Below, piece by piece: positions 1 through 6,013 of a stretch of 26,570 nt of DNA. The stretch comes from a virus. A program made the position numbers and the translations under genes. The stretch spans positions 1 to 26,570 of the IMG/VR virus record IMGVR_UViG_3300009378_000050. One strand, written 5' to 3'. How positions within the stretch are numbered: the stretch's first letter is position 1; the number at the start of each line of letters is the position of its first letter. The notes below the pieces were generated by a model. That model worked only from the letters and a program-made list of their open reading frames with translations, was not told the DNA's origin and ran no database searches.

Positions 1-186
1 ACGATGACTGCCTGTTATTGACAGTTTACCGCGTACCATAGGCGATACGATTATGAGGCTACTAATACCTCGAAGTGATACACTCCACAAAGCCTACTTT
101 TACAAATAAACTTTAAGAAGTTACTTTAGCGTATAGTTAGCGCCACCATTCTTTTCTAAAGTCTACCTAGAAGAAGTTCACAATAA
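1..186. other. Left-edge intergenic sequence
   Basis: No supported gene is seen. A frame open to the left edge on the minus strand (from an ATG at about 39) has no ribosome binding site. A copy of the TTCTAGGTAG motif at 162-181 lies just after the last early gene and points left, so it could drive genes outside the window. A short GAGG/CCTC hairpin occurs near 54-70. Confidence 0.4.
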
Positions 187-387
187 TTATGCTCTTACAT
201 AATGTGTTTTATTTATAGTACAATCAGGTAATGCCAAGCATAAAGTATTGTTTTGATAACCTGCACATTTAACACAAGGTTTATTTTTATAATCTTCTGA
301 GCCAGTTTTGACTTCTACGAAATGTTTTACATGACCTTCAAGCACTATGGTTACAGGCCGACAATCCTTTTTCAATTCTTTGTTCAT
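187..387 (-). CDS. Cys-rich mini-protein (66 residues)
   Basis: The ATG at 387 lies inside the preceding gene and has GGGAG about ten bases upstream. The product has CVKC (38-41) followed by C50 and C56 in 'TLCLALPDC', a CxxC-x8-C-x5-C layout that could hold one zinc ion. Small phage proteins with a 'C-x-x-C...C-x-x-L-P-x-C' core are frequent and uncharacterised, as far as I recall. It is the last gene of the cluster visible here. The long overlap with its neighbour slightly lowers confidence, but the Cys pattern supports it. Confidence 0.6.
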   Translation of the reverse strand: MNKELKKDCRPVTIVLEGHVKHFVEVKTGSEDYKNKPCVKCAGYQNNTLCLALPDCTINKTHYVRA

Positions 388-814
388 CTTCTAACTTTCT
401 CCCTATTTTTTCAATTAGCTCTACAACTATATCACCACCCCAATAAGAAAGATTACGGCCACGACTATAATCTGTTAAATTTTCTATTAATACTATAAAT
501 AGAGGCTTTTCTAAATTCTTTAAGTTGTCATGTGCTTTTTGTATTCTAGACAGTATCTCTATTTCTTCGCAATCTAGGTCAAAACCTATAGACCTTTGTA
601 CAGCAATTTTTACTTTTGAATCAGTTATTACTTGGTTTTCTAATTCTTTCGAATATTCTTCATCAGTTATTATCTGCCCTATAGCACATTTATTACCACA
701 CTCTGTTCTATATACACAGCTACCATCAGGAAGCATAGCAGGCTTACCTTGTTTTACTAAACCTGTAATCATTTCCTTTAGTACATCTATAAAATCTTTT
801 CTTAACTCTTTCAT
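338..814 (-). CDS. Conserved phage hypothetical protein (158 residues, C-x-x-x-CAIG motif)
   Basis: The ATG at 814 follows AGGAGAATACC. The segment 'LPDGSCVYRTECGNKCAIGQ' then 'IITDEEYSKELEN' matches a recurring pattern in uncharacterised phage proteins, 'C-x-Y-R-x-x-x-G-x-K-C-A-x-G-x-L-I-x-D-x-x-Y', with C33, C39 and C43 here. The rest is helical (EEIEILSRIQKAHDNLKN) and ends with a charged tail. The Cys cluster may bind metal, but no catalytic site is evident. Its last 50 bases overlap the start of the next gene in another frame, an unusually long overlap for this compact cluster. Confidence 0.65.
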   Translation of the reverse strand: MKELRKDFIDVLKEMITGLVKQGKPAMLPDGSCVYRTECGNKCAIGQIITDEEYSKELENQVITDSKVKIAVQRSIGFDLDCEEIEILSRIQKAHDNLKNLEKPLFIVLIENLTDYSRGRNLSYWGGDIVVELIEKIGRKLEDEQRIEKGLSACNHSA

Positions 815-823
815 GGTATTCTC

Positions 824-1237
824 CTAAAGTTTAAAAATTGTTTCTTCATCCCAACCTAGCCATTTAACAGCTAATTTATCTGTTGGAGATTGCATTCTAG
901 TTTCTTTTGTACTCAATAGATTATCATACTTAAAGTTAAAATCTTTCATACATGAAAATAAGTTATTAGCATAGCCCTTATTACGCTGTTCAGGGTACAC
1001 AAATACTCCTAACTCTGTTGTTTCAGTGTATTGGTTATGAAAATATAGTACACAACCTATATCTGCAACGATTACACCTGTCACATTTATTCTATCTAGT
1101 TGCTTTTCAGAGGTCATCATCTGCTGCCATGAGCTAAAACTCCCATAAAAGCTTCTATTTAGTTTAGAATCAGCTAACATATCTTTCAAATACTTCAAAG
1201 GTATGTTTCTAAACGATGTTATGCCTGATATATTCAT
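824..1237 (-). CDS. GNAT-family N-acetyltransferase-like protein
   Basis: A 137-residue protein with AAGGAG eight bases before the ATG. Residues 75-95 (ELGVFVYPEQRNKGYANNLF) are the GNAT motif A: a strand ending in V-x-P, then Q-R-x-x-G-x-A, where the backbone binds the pyrophosphate of acetyl-CoA (R85, G88, A90). The preceding strand (VTGVIVADIGCVLYFHN) fits the GNAT core, and the end 'KLAVKWLGWDEETIFKL' fits the 'A-x-x-x-x-x-x-G-F' region. The family transfers an acetyl group to amines of proteins, RNAs or small molecules. The substrate is unknown; in an early phage cluster a host protein target or an anti-defence role is possible. The length is near the lower end for the family. Confidence 0.75.
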   Translation of the reverse strand: MNISGITSFRNIPLKYLKDMLADSKLNRSFYGSFSSWQQMMTSEKQLDRINVTGVIVADIGCVLYFHNQYTETTELGVFVYPEQRNKGYANNLFSCMKDFNFKYDNLLSTKETRMQSPTDKLAVKWLGWDEETIFKL

Positions 1238-1240
1238 TAG

Positions 1241-1447
1241 TTACTCCTTGTTGATTGGTTCTAAAAGGTGTAAATCATCATCTAACACTTCACACCATAC
1301 GGCACGTAGTCTAGACTCATATAGCTCTGTCTTTTCAAATTGGTGCCAGTAACCGTTACCGCTAAAGTTATATCCAATATAAGTAAGTTTTACATCGTCA
1401 TGGATAAACTTGTAGTTACCACCTATTTCTAAGTCCTCAGCTTTCAT
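1241..1447 (-). CDS. Hypothetical early protein (68 residues)
   Basis: AAGGAGAATAACTA precedes the ATG, and the start overlaps the stop of the gene before it. The product looks like a small SH3-like beta-barrel: 'DLEIGGNYKFIHDDVKLTYIG', then 'GYWHQFEKTELYESRLRAVW', then an acidic end (EVLDDDLHLLEPINKE). The opening 'L-x-x-G-x-x-Y' with a following 'L-T-Y-I-G' strand is common in small phage proteins that cap or bind partners, but no function can be named. It is followed three bases later by the acetyltransferase-like gene. Confidence 0.65.
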   Translation of the reverse strand: MKAEDLEIGGNYKFIHDDVKLTYIGYNFSGNGYWHQFEKTELYESRLRAVWCEVLDDDLHLLEPINKE

Positions 1448-1728
1448 TAGTTATTCTCCTTGTGAGCTGCATCAATATAATCTTGGCGGTTCTCGCCTGT
1501 TTCATTGAAGTATTCATTTAGCCAATATTCAACAGGAGTAGCACCAATACGATAAGCATGGAAAGCAATATAATAAGCAAGACCAACAGCCTTACGATTA
1601 GTAGCACGAGTAATATAAGCATCGCTGAAACTCGCATAAGCAGCAATATAATTCTCTTCTAATTGCTCTTTAGTGTAATTTTCAGGGTAAAGTAGCCAAC
1701 CCTGTATCATTAGTACAAATATATTCAT
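1447..1728 (-). CDS. Hypothetical early protein (93 residues)
   Basis: The ATG at 1728 follows an AGGTAG sequence about ten bases upstream, a weaker site than its neighbours use. The protein is rich in Tyr and Ala (YIAAYASFSDAYITRATNRK, then GLAYYIAFHAYRIGA) and ends with 'VEYWLNEYFNETGENRQDYID'. A similar 'W-L-N-E-Y-F-x-x-T-G-E-N-R-x-D-Y' tail recurs, as far as I recall, in small phage proteins of unknown function. Its TAA overlaps the next ATG (TAATG), showing tight coupling. No enzymatic motif or signal peptide is visible. Confidence 0.65.
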   Translation of the reverse strand: MNIFVLMIQGWLLYPENYTKEQLEENYIAAYASFSDAYITRATNRKAVGLAYYIAFHAYRIGATPVEYWLNEYFNETGENRQDYIDAAHKENN

Positions 1729-1734
1729 TAGCTA

Positions 1735-2109
1735 CTACCTATAATATATACGAACAGCATCATTAGGTATAGTGGGTACAGTATCCGATAACTTTACACC
1801 ATAATTAGGGTCTTCTGTATGGCTAATTATGCTATCTACACTATATGACAACCACAACCAAGTGTTAGTTTTAAAGTTAATTACTAAATACGAATCACTA
1901 GTTGGCGTATAATACGCATTAATGTGCTTAGGTATTAATAAGTCGTCTACCGTTGTTTTACTCAAAGTATTTATTAAGCTAGGTATCTTTGATTTTACCT
2001 CTTTAAGCAATTTAGCTGCTCGTCTGTTACCTATAATTTTAGCAATAACTCTTTTACCAGCACCACATACTGCTAAATATTGTGCATTCTTCATTGATGA
2101 TGTGTTCAT
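1735..2109 (-). CDS. Hypothetical early protein (124 residues)
   Basis: The ATG at 2109 has GGAG six bases upstream and is preferred over an ATG at 2121, which overlaps that site. The N-terminal third is basic and helical (KNAQYLAVCGAGKRVIAKII, then GNRRAAKLLKEVKSKI). The C-terminal part is beta-rich and aromatic (DSYLVINFKTNTWLWLSYSV, then PNDAVRIYYR). No domain family was recognised. It is the first gene after the repeat-rich control region and heads the cluster of six short genes, so it is probably expressed early and could be a DNA- or RNA-binding or host-modifying protein; the basic N-terminus is the only hint. Confidence 0.65.
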   Translation of the reverse strand: MNTSSMKNAQYLAVCGAGKRVIAKIIGNRRAAKLLKEVKSKIPSLINTLSKTTVDDLLIPKHINAYYTPTSDSYLVINFKTNTWLWLSYSVDSIISHTEDPNYGVKLSDTVPTIPNDAVRIYYR

Positions 2110-2751
2110 TAGATTCTCCATTGATTAAATATAAATGATTTACAGCCAGTGAGCCTGTACTATGTAGGACTATGTACGTAAGTTAAGGTATTATTAAGGA
2201 GTTAGTACGGGTTATTAGACATCTTGCTACATAGTGTTTTGCACATTATTAGTGATATGCTATGAACTGCCTAATAAACTCTACTAACTTATTAAATGCA
2301 CACTATGTCAGTGTATGTCTAAATAGTACTATATACTAACATAGTGTTAAGTGCTGATATGACACTCATCATAACCTAAATGTAATGATTTGTGTCTAAC
2401 TCGGTGAGTATTATGTCTTGTGAGTTGGTTGCTATGTCTATTAGTTGTAGGTCATGTGTCTAATTGTACCTTATTATTGTCTTAGTAGCTTGTCACCCTC
2501 GACACGCCCTTGACTCTCCCAAGTCTTACCAATAATTAACTAGACCTAACTAATCCCGTAACCCAGCAAAACAACTTACTATATTACGGTATGCCTCAAC
2601 AACCTCTACCCATATCTCCCACATTTACCCAGCTCAACCCTGTATTCTACCAAGGGTTCAGGTAAACAGGTCTACCCAGCCTGACCTAGCACCTATACAG
2701 TACTAGACCTATTCTACATAATATCCCCATTTGTTGAAATATAGGCTAGAC

Positions 2752-2866
2752 ATAACTACCCTACCTAGAATACTACCATACCTAGAATATGTGTATAAGA
2801 CTTGTCAAGCTCCACATTCGGATGCTCCCAAGTCTCAGCGAATACCCTACCTAGAAGAGATTCACT
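2752..2866 (-). promoter_or_regulatory. Cluster of TTCTAGGTAGGGTA-type motifs (candidate phage promoters)
   Basis: Three copies lie on the minus strand: TTCTAGGTAGGGTA ending near 2757 and again near 2843, and ATTCTAGGTATGGTA near 2776-2790. A related copy, TTCTTCTAGGTAGACT, lies at about 162-181, in which 17 of 20 bases match the 2846-2865 copy. They sit in gene-free DNA upstream of early genes, in the right orientation. A short repeated motif with a purine-rich GG start is what one expects for a single-subunit RNA polymerase promoter, but this is inference. Confidence 0.35.
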
Positions 2867-2897
2867 AATTGTCTTGACCTGCGAGTTTACGAGCCAT

Positions 2898-2936
2898 GTC
2901 TTTATTCCATGAGAGTCTCTTGCTCTTCATAAAGAC
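2898..2936. ncRNA. Potential structured RNA: bulged hairpin downstream of the RNA polymerase gene
   Basis: GTCTTT (2898-2903) pairs with AAAGAC (2931-2936). After a 5-base bulge ATTCC on the left, ATGAGAG (2909-2915) pairs with CTCTTCAT (2923-2930) with one bulged A, closing a 7-base loop. An outer GCGAGTT (2881-2887) can pair with GACTCGT (2948-2954), with two G-U pairs. No T-run follows on either strand, so it is not a simple terminator, and it lacks the arms of a tRNA. It may be a small RNA, a processing site or chance structure. Confidence 0.35.
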
Positions 2937-3056
2937 GGAACGCAGTAGACTCGTGGTAACTAATGGTCTGTATTTGCTAACGGACTAGTGTATAGCTAGT
3001 TATTAACAAGTTCTATAATAGGCTCTATCAAGAACCTACTAACAACTTACTATTAA

Positions 3057-5018
3057 CTACTTAGCGAAGTAGTATGATGTACCAAGTGCTTCAATTAACT
3101 CTGTAACTGGCACATTCATTATCTTAGTCATCTTACGTATGTTTCTACCATGTAAGTCTAAGAACTGTTTCATAGGTATTACTTTAGCATTTGGGTTAGT
3201 TACCTCAGACTGCATACCCTCAAAGAACATACCAAGTATATCAGTACCAAGAGGCATATCCTCTGTCTTGATGTTAGTACGTGACCCAAACAAGTCCATG
3301 TATGCATTCTTGATAGCTTGCTCTAGTAAGTGCATTTCAGTTACATTAACTCGGAAACAGTCATGTACTGCTATGATATGCTGAGCACCTAATCGTTTTA
3401 AGTGTACAATTATCAATCTAGCTATTAATGCATCTGTAGCTTGTATCATATTCACAAATGAGTTACGTATGAAGTTCTTAGTATTAACCTCTAGCGTGTT
3501 TAGTGCTAGCTTGATGAACTTGTAAGTATACTCACTAGTAGTAACAATTACATCAGGACACACTACATCATGCTCTATAGCTTGGTCTAGTATGTTATGT
3601 TGTACTTTATAGTTCATTTGCACACGAGAACCATCAGGCATCATATGACCTGTACGAGTCTCTATGTTGGCATCATTGTACTCTGCTATGCGTTGACGTA
3701 ATGCACACATCTTCTTACCAAATGACTTAGTTACAGCCTTATGAAATCTCTTAGCTACATCATCAGATACTATACCTTCTGGATAGAGTACAGCTACAAC
3801 CTCAAACTGTTCATCTTTTATTAACTGCTTAACATCAGTAAATGCAGCCCAGCCTTGTCCATAGAACACTCCCATGAATGACTTCTTAATACCTCCACGA
3901 GTGAAGCCTACAAAGCCAGCTTTCTCTAACTCTGTAATACAACGTTGATATGCATCTTCTAGCTTAGTTAGTGTCATACCACAAGCAGCAGCTATATCTT
4001 CATCACCTACCATCAGAGCACCTAACTGAGGCCCTGAACACTTAGCATCCAACCCAACAGCCATACCTATGTACGGACGATTACCTTTCTGTAATTCACT
4101 CCATATCATAGCTGCCTTAGTGAATGACCAAGGCTTGCTAGCTAGTCTATCTTTCTTATCTTTACCTAACTCTTCTATTATGAAGTCTACAGGATTAGCT
4201 ATTGCTTTAGACATTAGTTTGCCTACCTTGTTCTCTGGTATGCTTACCATGTCCATGACTTCTGCTTTTATAACTCTCTTAACTGTAGGAATGTCATACT
4301 CAGTAGTAACACCTGCTAAGTCCATAAGTGCACGACTTCTATCACTAGCTTGACCATTTGGCCCATGACAAGCAGCTTGATATGTACGAATACGTCTATC
4401 TGCTTTGAACTCACTAGTATATGCATTCTCTGCACTCATAGCATTACAACCAGCTAGTACATACGCTTCATCATCTGCCTCAGCGCCTCCCATAATAGTT
4501 TGTACTCTATTAGCTATGTCTACCATAACCTGACTTATTGTGAACTGACTAGCCTCTTGAGCATGTATAGCTTCTATAGCTAACTTACCCATTTGTCCTT
4601 TCTCTATACCATAGTTAGGGAAGCGTCTAGTGAATTCATCACCAACCTTAGTAGGTGCATAAGCCTCAGTACGTTGCTCCATAATCTGTATCATGCGGTC
4701 GCCTATAGTGCCATCTTCCTTAGCAAGCTGTGCTTCCATTAGGGCAAGATGTACATGCTCTTCTGGTATAGTTGTTTTATGCTCTACTACATCTATTGAG
4801 CCATTACCAGATACAGACGTTTGTAACTTAGCACTAGCTAGTGAGTGCTTTACTAAGTCTACGAAAGCCTCTGGCATGTCTAAGTCACCGACTAGCTTAG
4901 TAGCATCCACTACAGCACAGGCCAGTAGTACTGATACTCTAGCATTACCTATTTGATGGAATAGGTGAGCAGCAACAGTTGATGATAGGGCATTAGTGTT
5001 CATTTGTGTAGTATCCAT
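3057..5018 (-). CDS. Single-subunit (T7-like) DNA-dependent RNA polymerase, compact form
   Basis: The chosen ATG at 5018 has AGGAG six bases upstream and gives 653 residues. In-frame ATGs at 5078 (AGAGGAA site) and 5135 (weak site) would add up to 39 Asn/Thr-rich residues. Numbering from 5018, the polymerase landmarks are present: DRRIRTYQAACHGPNGQ (from 207), matching the T7 DWRGRVY...NPQGN block; motif A GLDAKCSGPQLGALM (D324); motif B FTRGGIKKSFMGVFYGQGW (R374, K378/K379, Y386, G387); and motif C HDCFRV (H552, D553). The C-terminus ends SYYFAK, near the conserved FAFA-type end of T7. T7 RNA polymerase has 883 residues. Here the part before the DRR block is about 200 residues shorter, so the promoter-recognition and melting region is reduced. 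The enzyme would transcribe phage genes from its own promoters. Confidence 0.9.
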   Translation of the reverse strand: MDTTQMNTNALSSTVAAHLFHQIGNARVSVLLACAVVDATKLVGDLDMPEAFVDLVKHSLASAKLQTSVSGNGSIDVVEHKTTIPEEHVHLALMEAQLAKEDGTIGDRMIQIMEQRTEAYAPTKVGDEFTRRFPNYGIEKGQMGKLAIEAIHAQEASQFTISQVMVDIANRVQTIMGGAEADDEAYVLAGCNAMSAENAYTSEFKADRRIRTYQAACHGPNGQASDRSRALMDLAGVTTEYDIPTVKRVIKAEVMDMVSIPENKVGKLMSKAIANPVDFIIEELGKDKKDRLASKPWSFTKAAMIWSELQKGNRPYIGMAVGLDAKCSGPQLGALMVGDEDIAAACGMTLTKLEDAYQRCITELEKAGFVGFTRGGIKKSFMGVFYGQGWAAFTDVKQLIKDEQFEVVAVLYPEGIVSDDVAKRFHKAVTKSFGKKMCALRQRIAEYNDANIETRTGHMMPDGSRVQMNYKVQHNILDQAIEHDVVCPDVIVTTSEYTYKFIKLALNTLEVNTKNFIRNSFVNMIQATDALIARLIIVHLKRLGAQHIIAVHDCFRVNVTEMHLLEQAIKNAYMDLFGSRTNIKTEDMPLGTDILGMFFEGMQSEVTNPNAKVIPMKQFLDLHGRNIRKMTKIMNVPVTELIEALGTSYYFAK

Positions 5019-5115
5019 GGTATTCTCCTGAGTATTGTTAGTAGTTGAGTTAGTTGTGTTGTTAGTTAAGTTAGTCATCGTAAGTTCCTCTTTAGTTAAT
5101 GTAAGTTGGTTGTTG

Positions 5116-5274
5116 TTATTCATTGTCAAGTTCATTACAAACTTCTTTCAAGTGTTGAACGTATTGCTTATCTTGTGCACTATTGCCATTCTTCTTAAAG
5201 TTATTGAACAAGCAAGAGTTAATGAATGCTGCTTCTCTTTGTGAACACTTTACGCCATTTATTAGTTGTATCAT
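5116..5274 (-). CDS. Hypothetical 52-residue protein upstream of the RNA polymerase
   Basis: The ATG at 5274 follows AAGGAGAATAAC. The frame is also open further upstream, to an ATG at 5424 (102 residues) with a GGGAG site. That longer version would overlap the 26-residue gene in another frame and starts with an odd hydrophobic-then-basic stretch, so the shorter start is preferred. The short product is Asn/Lys/Cys-containing and probably helical (CSQREAAFINSCLFNNF, then QDKQYVQHLKEVCNEL). No family was recognised. It sits directly before the polymerase gene and could regulate it or the host enzyme; this is inference. Confidence 0.5.
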   Translation of the reverse strand: MIQLINGVKCSQREAAFINSCLFNNFKKNGNSAQDKQYVQHLKEVCNELDNE

Positions 5275-5288
5275 GTTATTCTCCTTAG

Positions 5289-5369
5289 TTATGCAAACGC
5301 TATTATAAGCACTGTTAAAAGTATTGAACCATAAGCAGTTCCACGAACGATGTTGTTTAAGTCTATCAT
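5289..5369 (-). CDS. 26-residue single-helix membrane microprotein
   Basis: A 27-codon frame (with stop) begins at the ATG at 5369 behind AGGAGAATACT, the same leader used by the RNA polymerase and several early genes. The product starts MIDLNNIVRGTAYG and then has an unbroken hydrophobic run of about 12 residues (SILLTVLIIAFA) to its end, enough for a short membrane segment. Its TAA is followed at once by the AAGGAG site of the next gene, so the two look coupled. Phage microproteins of this type often alter host membrane functions, but nothing in the sequence identifies a target. It is supported by the ribosome binding site and composition only. Confidence 0.5.
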   Translation of the reverse strand: MIDLNNIVRGTAYGSILLTVLIIAFA

Positions 5370-5424
5370 AGTATTCTCCTGTTGTAGTAAATAGAAAAAG
5401 AAGCAAAGAGACTCCTTTATACAT

Positions 5425-5963
5425 CTGACTCCCTAAGCTCCGCAAGCAGATTCAGCACATATATATTTTATTTTCTAGATTCTAACTACAACTACCTATA
5501 GACTAAGTAGCCCGTAATCCCAACAACCAACTAATTATACTTACCTAGCTTATAATTATTTACTAACTAACATACATATAATTTCTAGCTAGCCTCTTCA
5601 TATATAATATTATGTTAGGGATATATTTATATGTAAGTAGGCACTAACTTGAGTGCATGATAGAGCTAGTGAGGCTAGGTATACCCGTAATATTGCATCA
5701 AATAATCAGTTAAATGAGCCAAAATTAGTGCCTAAATCGCTAAATATAGCGGCTTAAAATTCAATCCTGAGCCAATATATTATTTAAAATTTGGGCTTAA
5801 AATAGGCCGTTTTAGGGCTTTATTTGTAATTATATAGTGCTGGATAGTGGCAGTTATAACAGTCAAACAAGCCCCCAAAAGAGCCAAAAACAAAAGGAAT
5901 TAGCTATTTAAAGCACTTTCTCTATTAAATTAAGCCAATGTACAGCAAAATTAAAAGTGCTTT
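5425..5963. other. AT-rich intergenic region with hairpins, no supported gene
   Basis: No reading frame with a ribosome binding site is seen. The region holds a second inverted repeat (AAAGCACTTT at about 5920-5929 and AAAGTGCTTT at 5954-5963), a short hairpin CGCTA/TAGCG near 5738-5751, and several GGCTTAAAA/GAGCCAAAA-like words in both orientations. One candidate sigma70-like -10 box (TATAAT, minus strand, 5834-5829) lacks a convincing -35. A TATAGGTAG word on the minus strand near 5489-5507 resembles the motif near 2760-2865. Transcription of the polymerase block probably starts here; the exact promoter cannot be named. Confidence 0.5.
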
Positions 5964-6000
5964 AAAAAGCTCACTCAAAGCCTTTAATAGCTTGAGTGAG
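5964..6000 (-). terminator. Intrinsic terminator of the late operon
   Basis: Just after the last fibre gene the minus strand has a stem of about 11 bp with one bulged base: CTCACTCAAGC pairs with GCTTTGAGTGAG across a short AT-rich loop. It is followed by CTTTTTAAAG. Length, position and the T-run support an intrinsic terminator. Confidence 0.82.
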
Positions 6001-6013
6001 AAATATTGTTAGG

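Larger units (their letters stand above)
2110..3056. other. Gene-free control region with repeats and strand skew
   Basis: Nearly 950 bases without a supported gene. The right half holds the hairpin and motif cluster listed separately. From about 2461 to 2860 the plus strand is rich in C and poor in G, and CTCCCAAGTCT occurs at 2516-2526 and 2826-2836. The left half has ACATAGTGT at 2229-2237 and 2339-2347 and inverted at 2300-2308. Four T(A/G)TGTCTA words lie at 2314-2321, 2391-2398, 2433-2440 and 2455-2462. The layout suggests a replication origin or a transcription control region. Only very short frames are present (for example 24 codons near 2556-2630), without good ribosome binding sites. 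Confidence 0.5.

Noticed and set aside
1-39. Open minus-strand frame running off the left edge
   Set aside because: Only about 13 codons, no ribosome binding site and no recognisable sequence.
2556-2630. A 24-codon minus-strand frame in the control region
   Set aside because: No convincing Shine-Dalgarno site, and surrounded by skewed non-coding DNA.
2881-2954. tRNA-like acceptor pairing (7 bp with two wobbles)
   Set aside because: No T-arm with TTC loop, no D-arm and no anticodon stem at the expected distances on either strand.
2986-3030. Possible terminator after the RNA polymerase gene
   Set aside because: The stem GTTCT/AGAAC is only five pairs with a long loop and no T-run follows.
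5116-5424. A longer 102-residue version of the 52-residue gene, starting at the ATG at 5424 with a GGGAG site
   Set aside because: It overlaps the 26-residue gene in another frame and ignores the stronger AAGGAG start at 5274. It remains an alternative.
5829-5834. Sigma70 promoter with TATAAT on the minus strand
   Set aside because: At 16-18 bases upstream no -35 box matches more than three of six positions; AT-rich DNA gives such boxes by chance.
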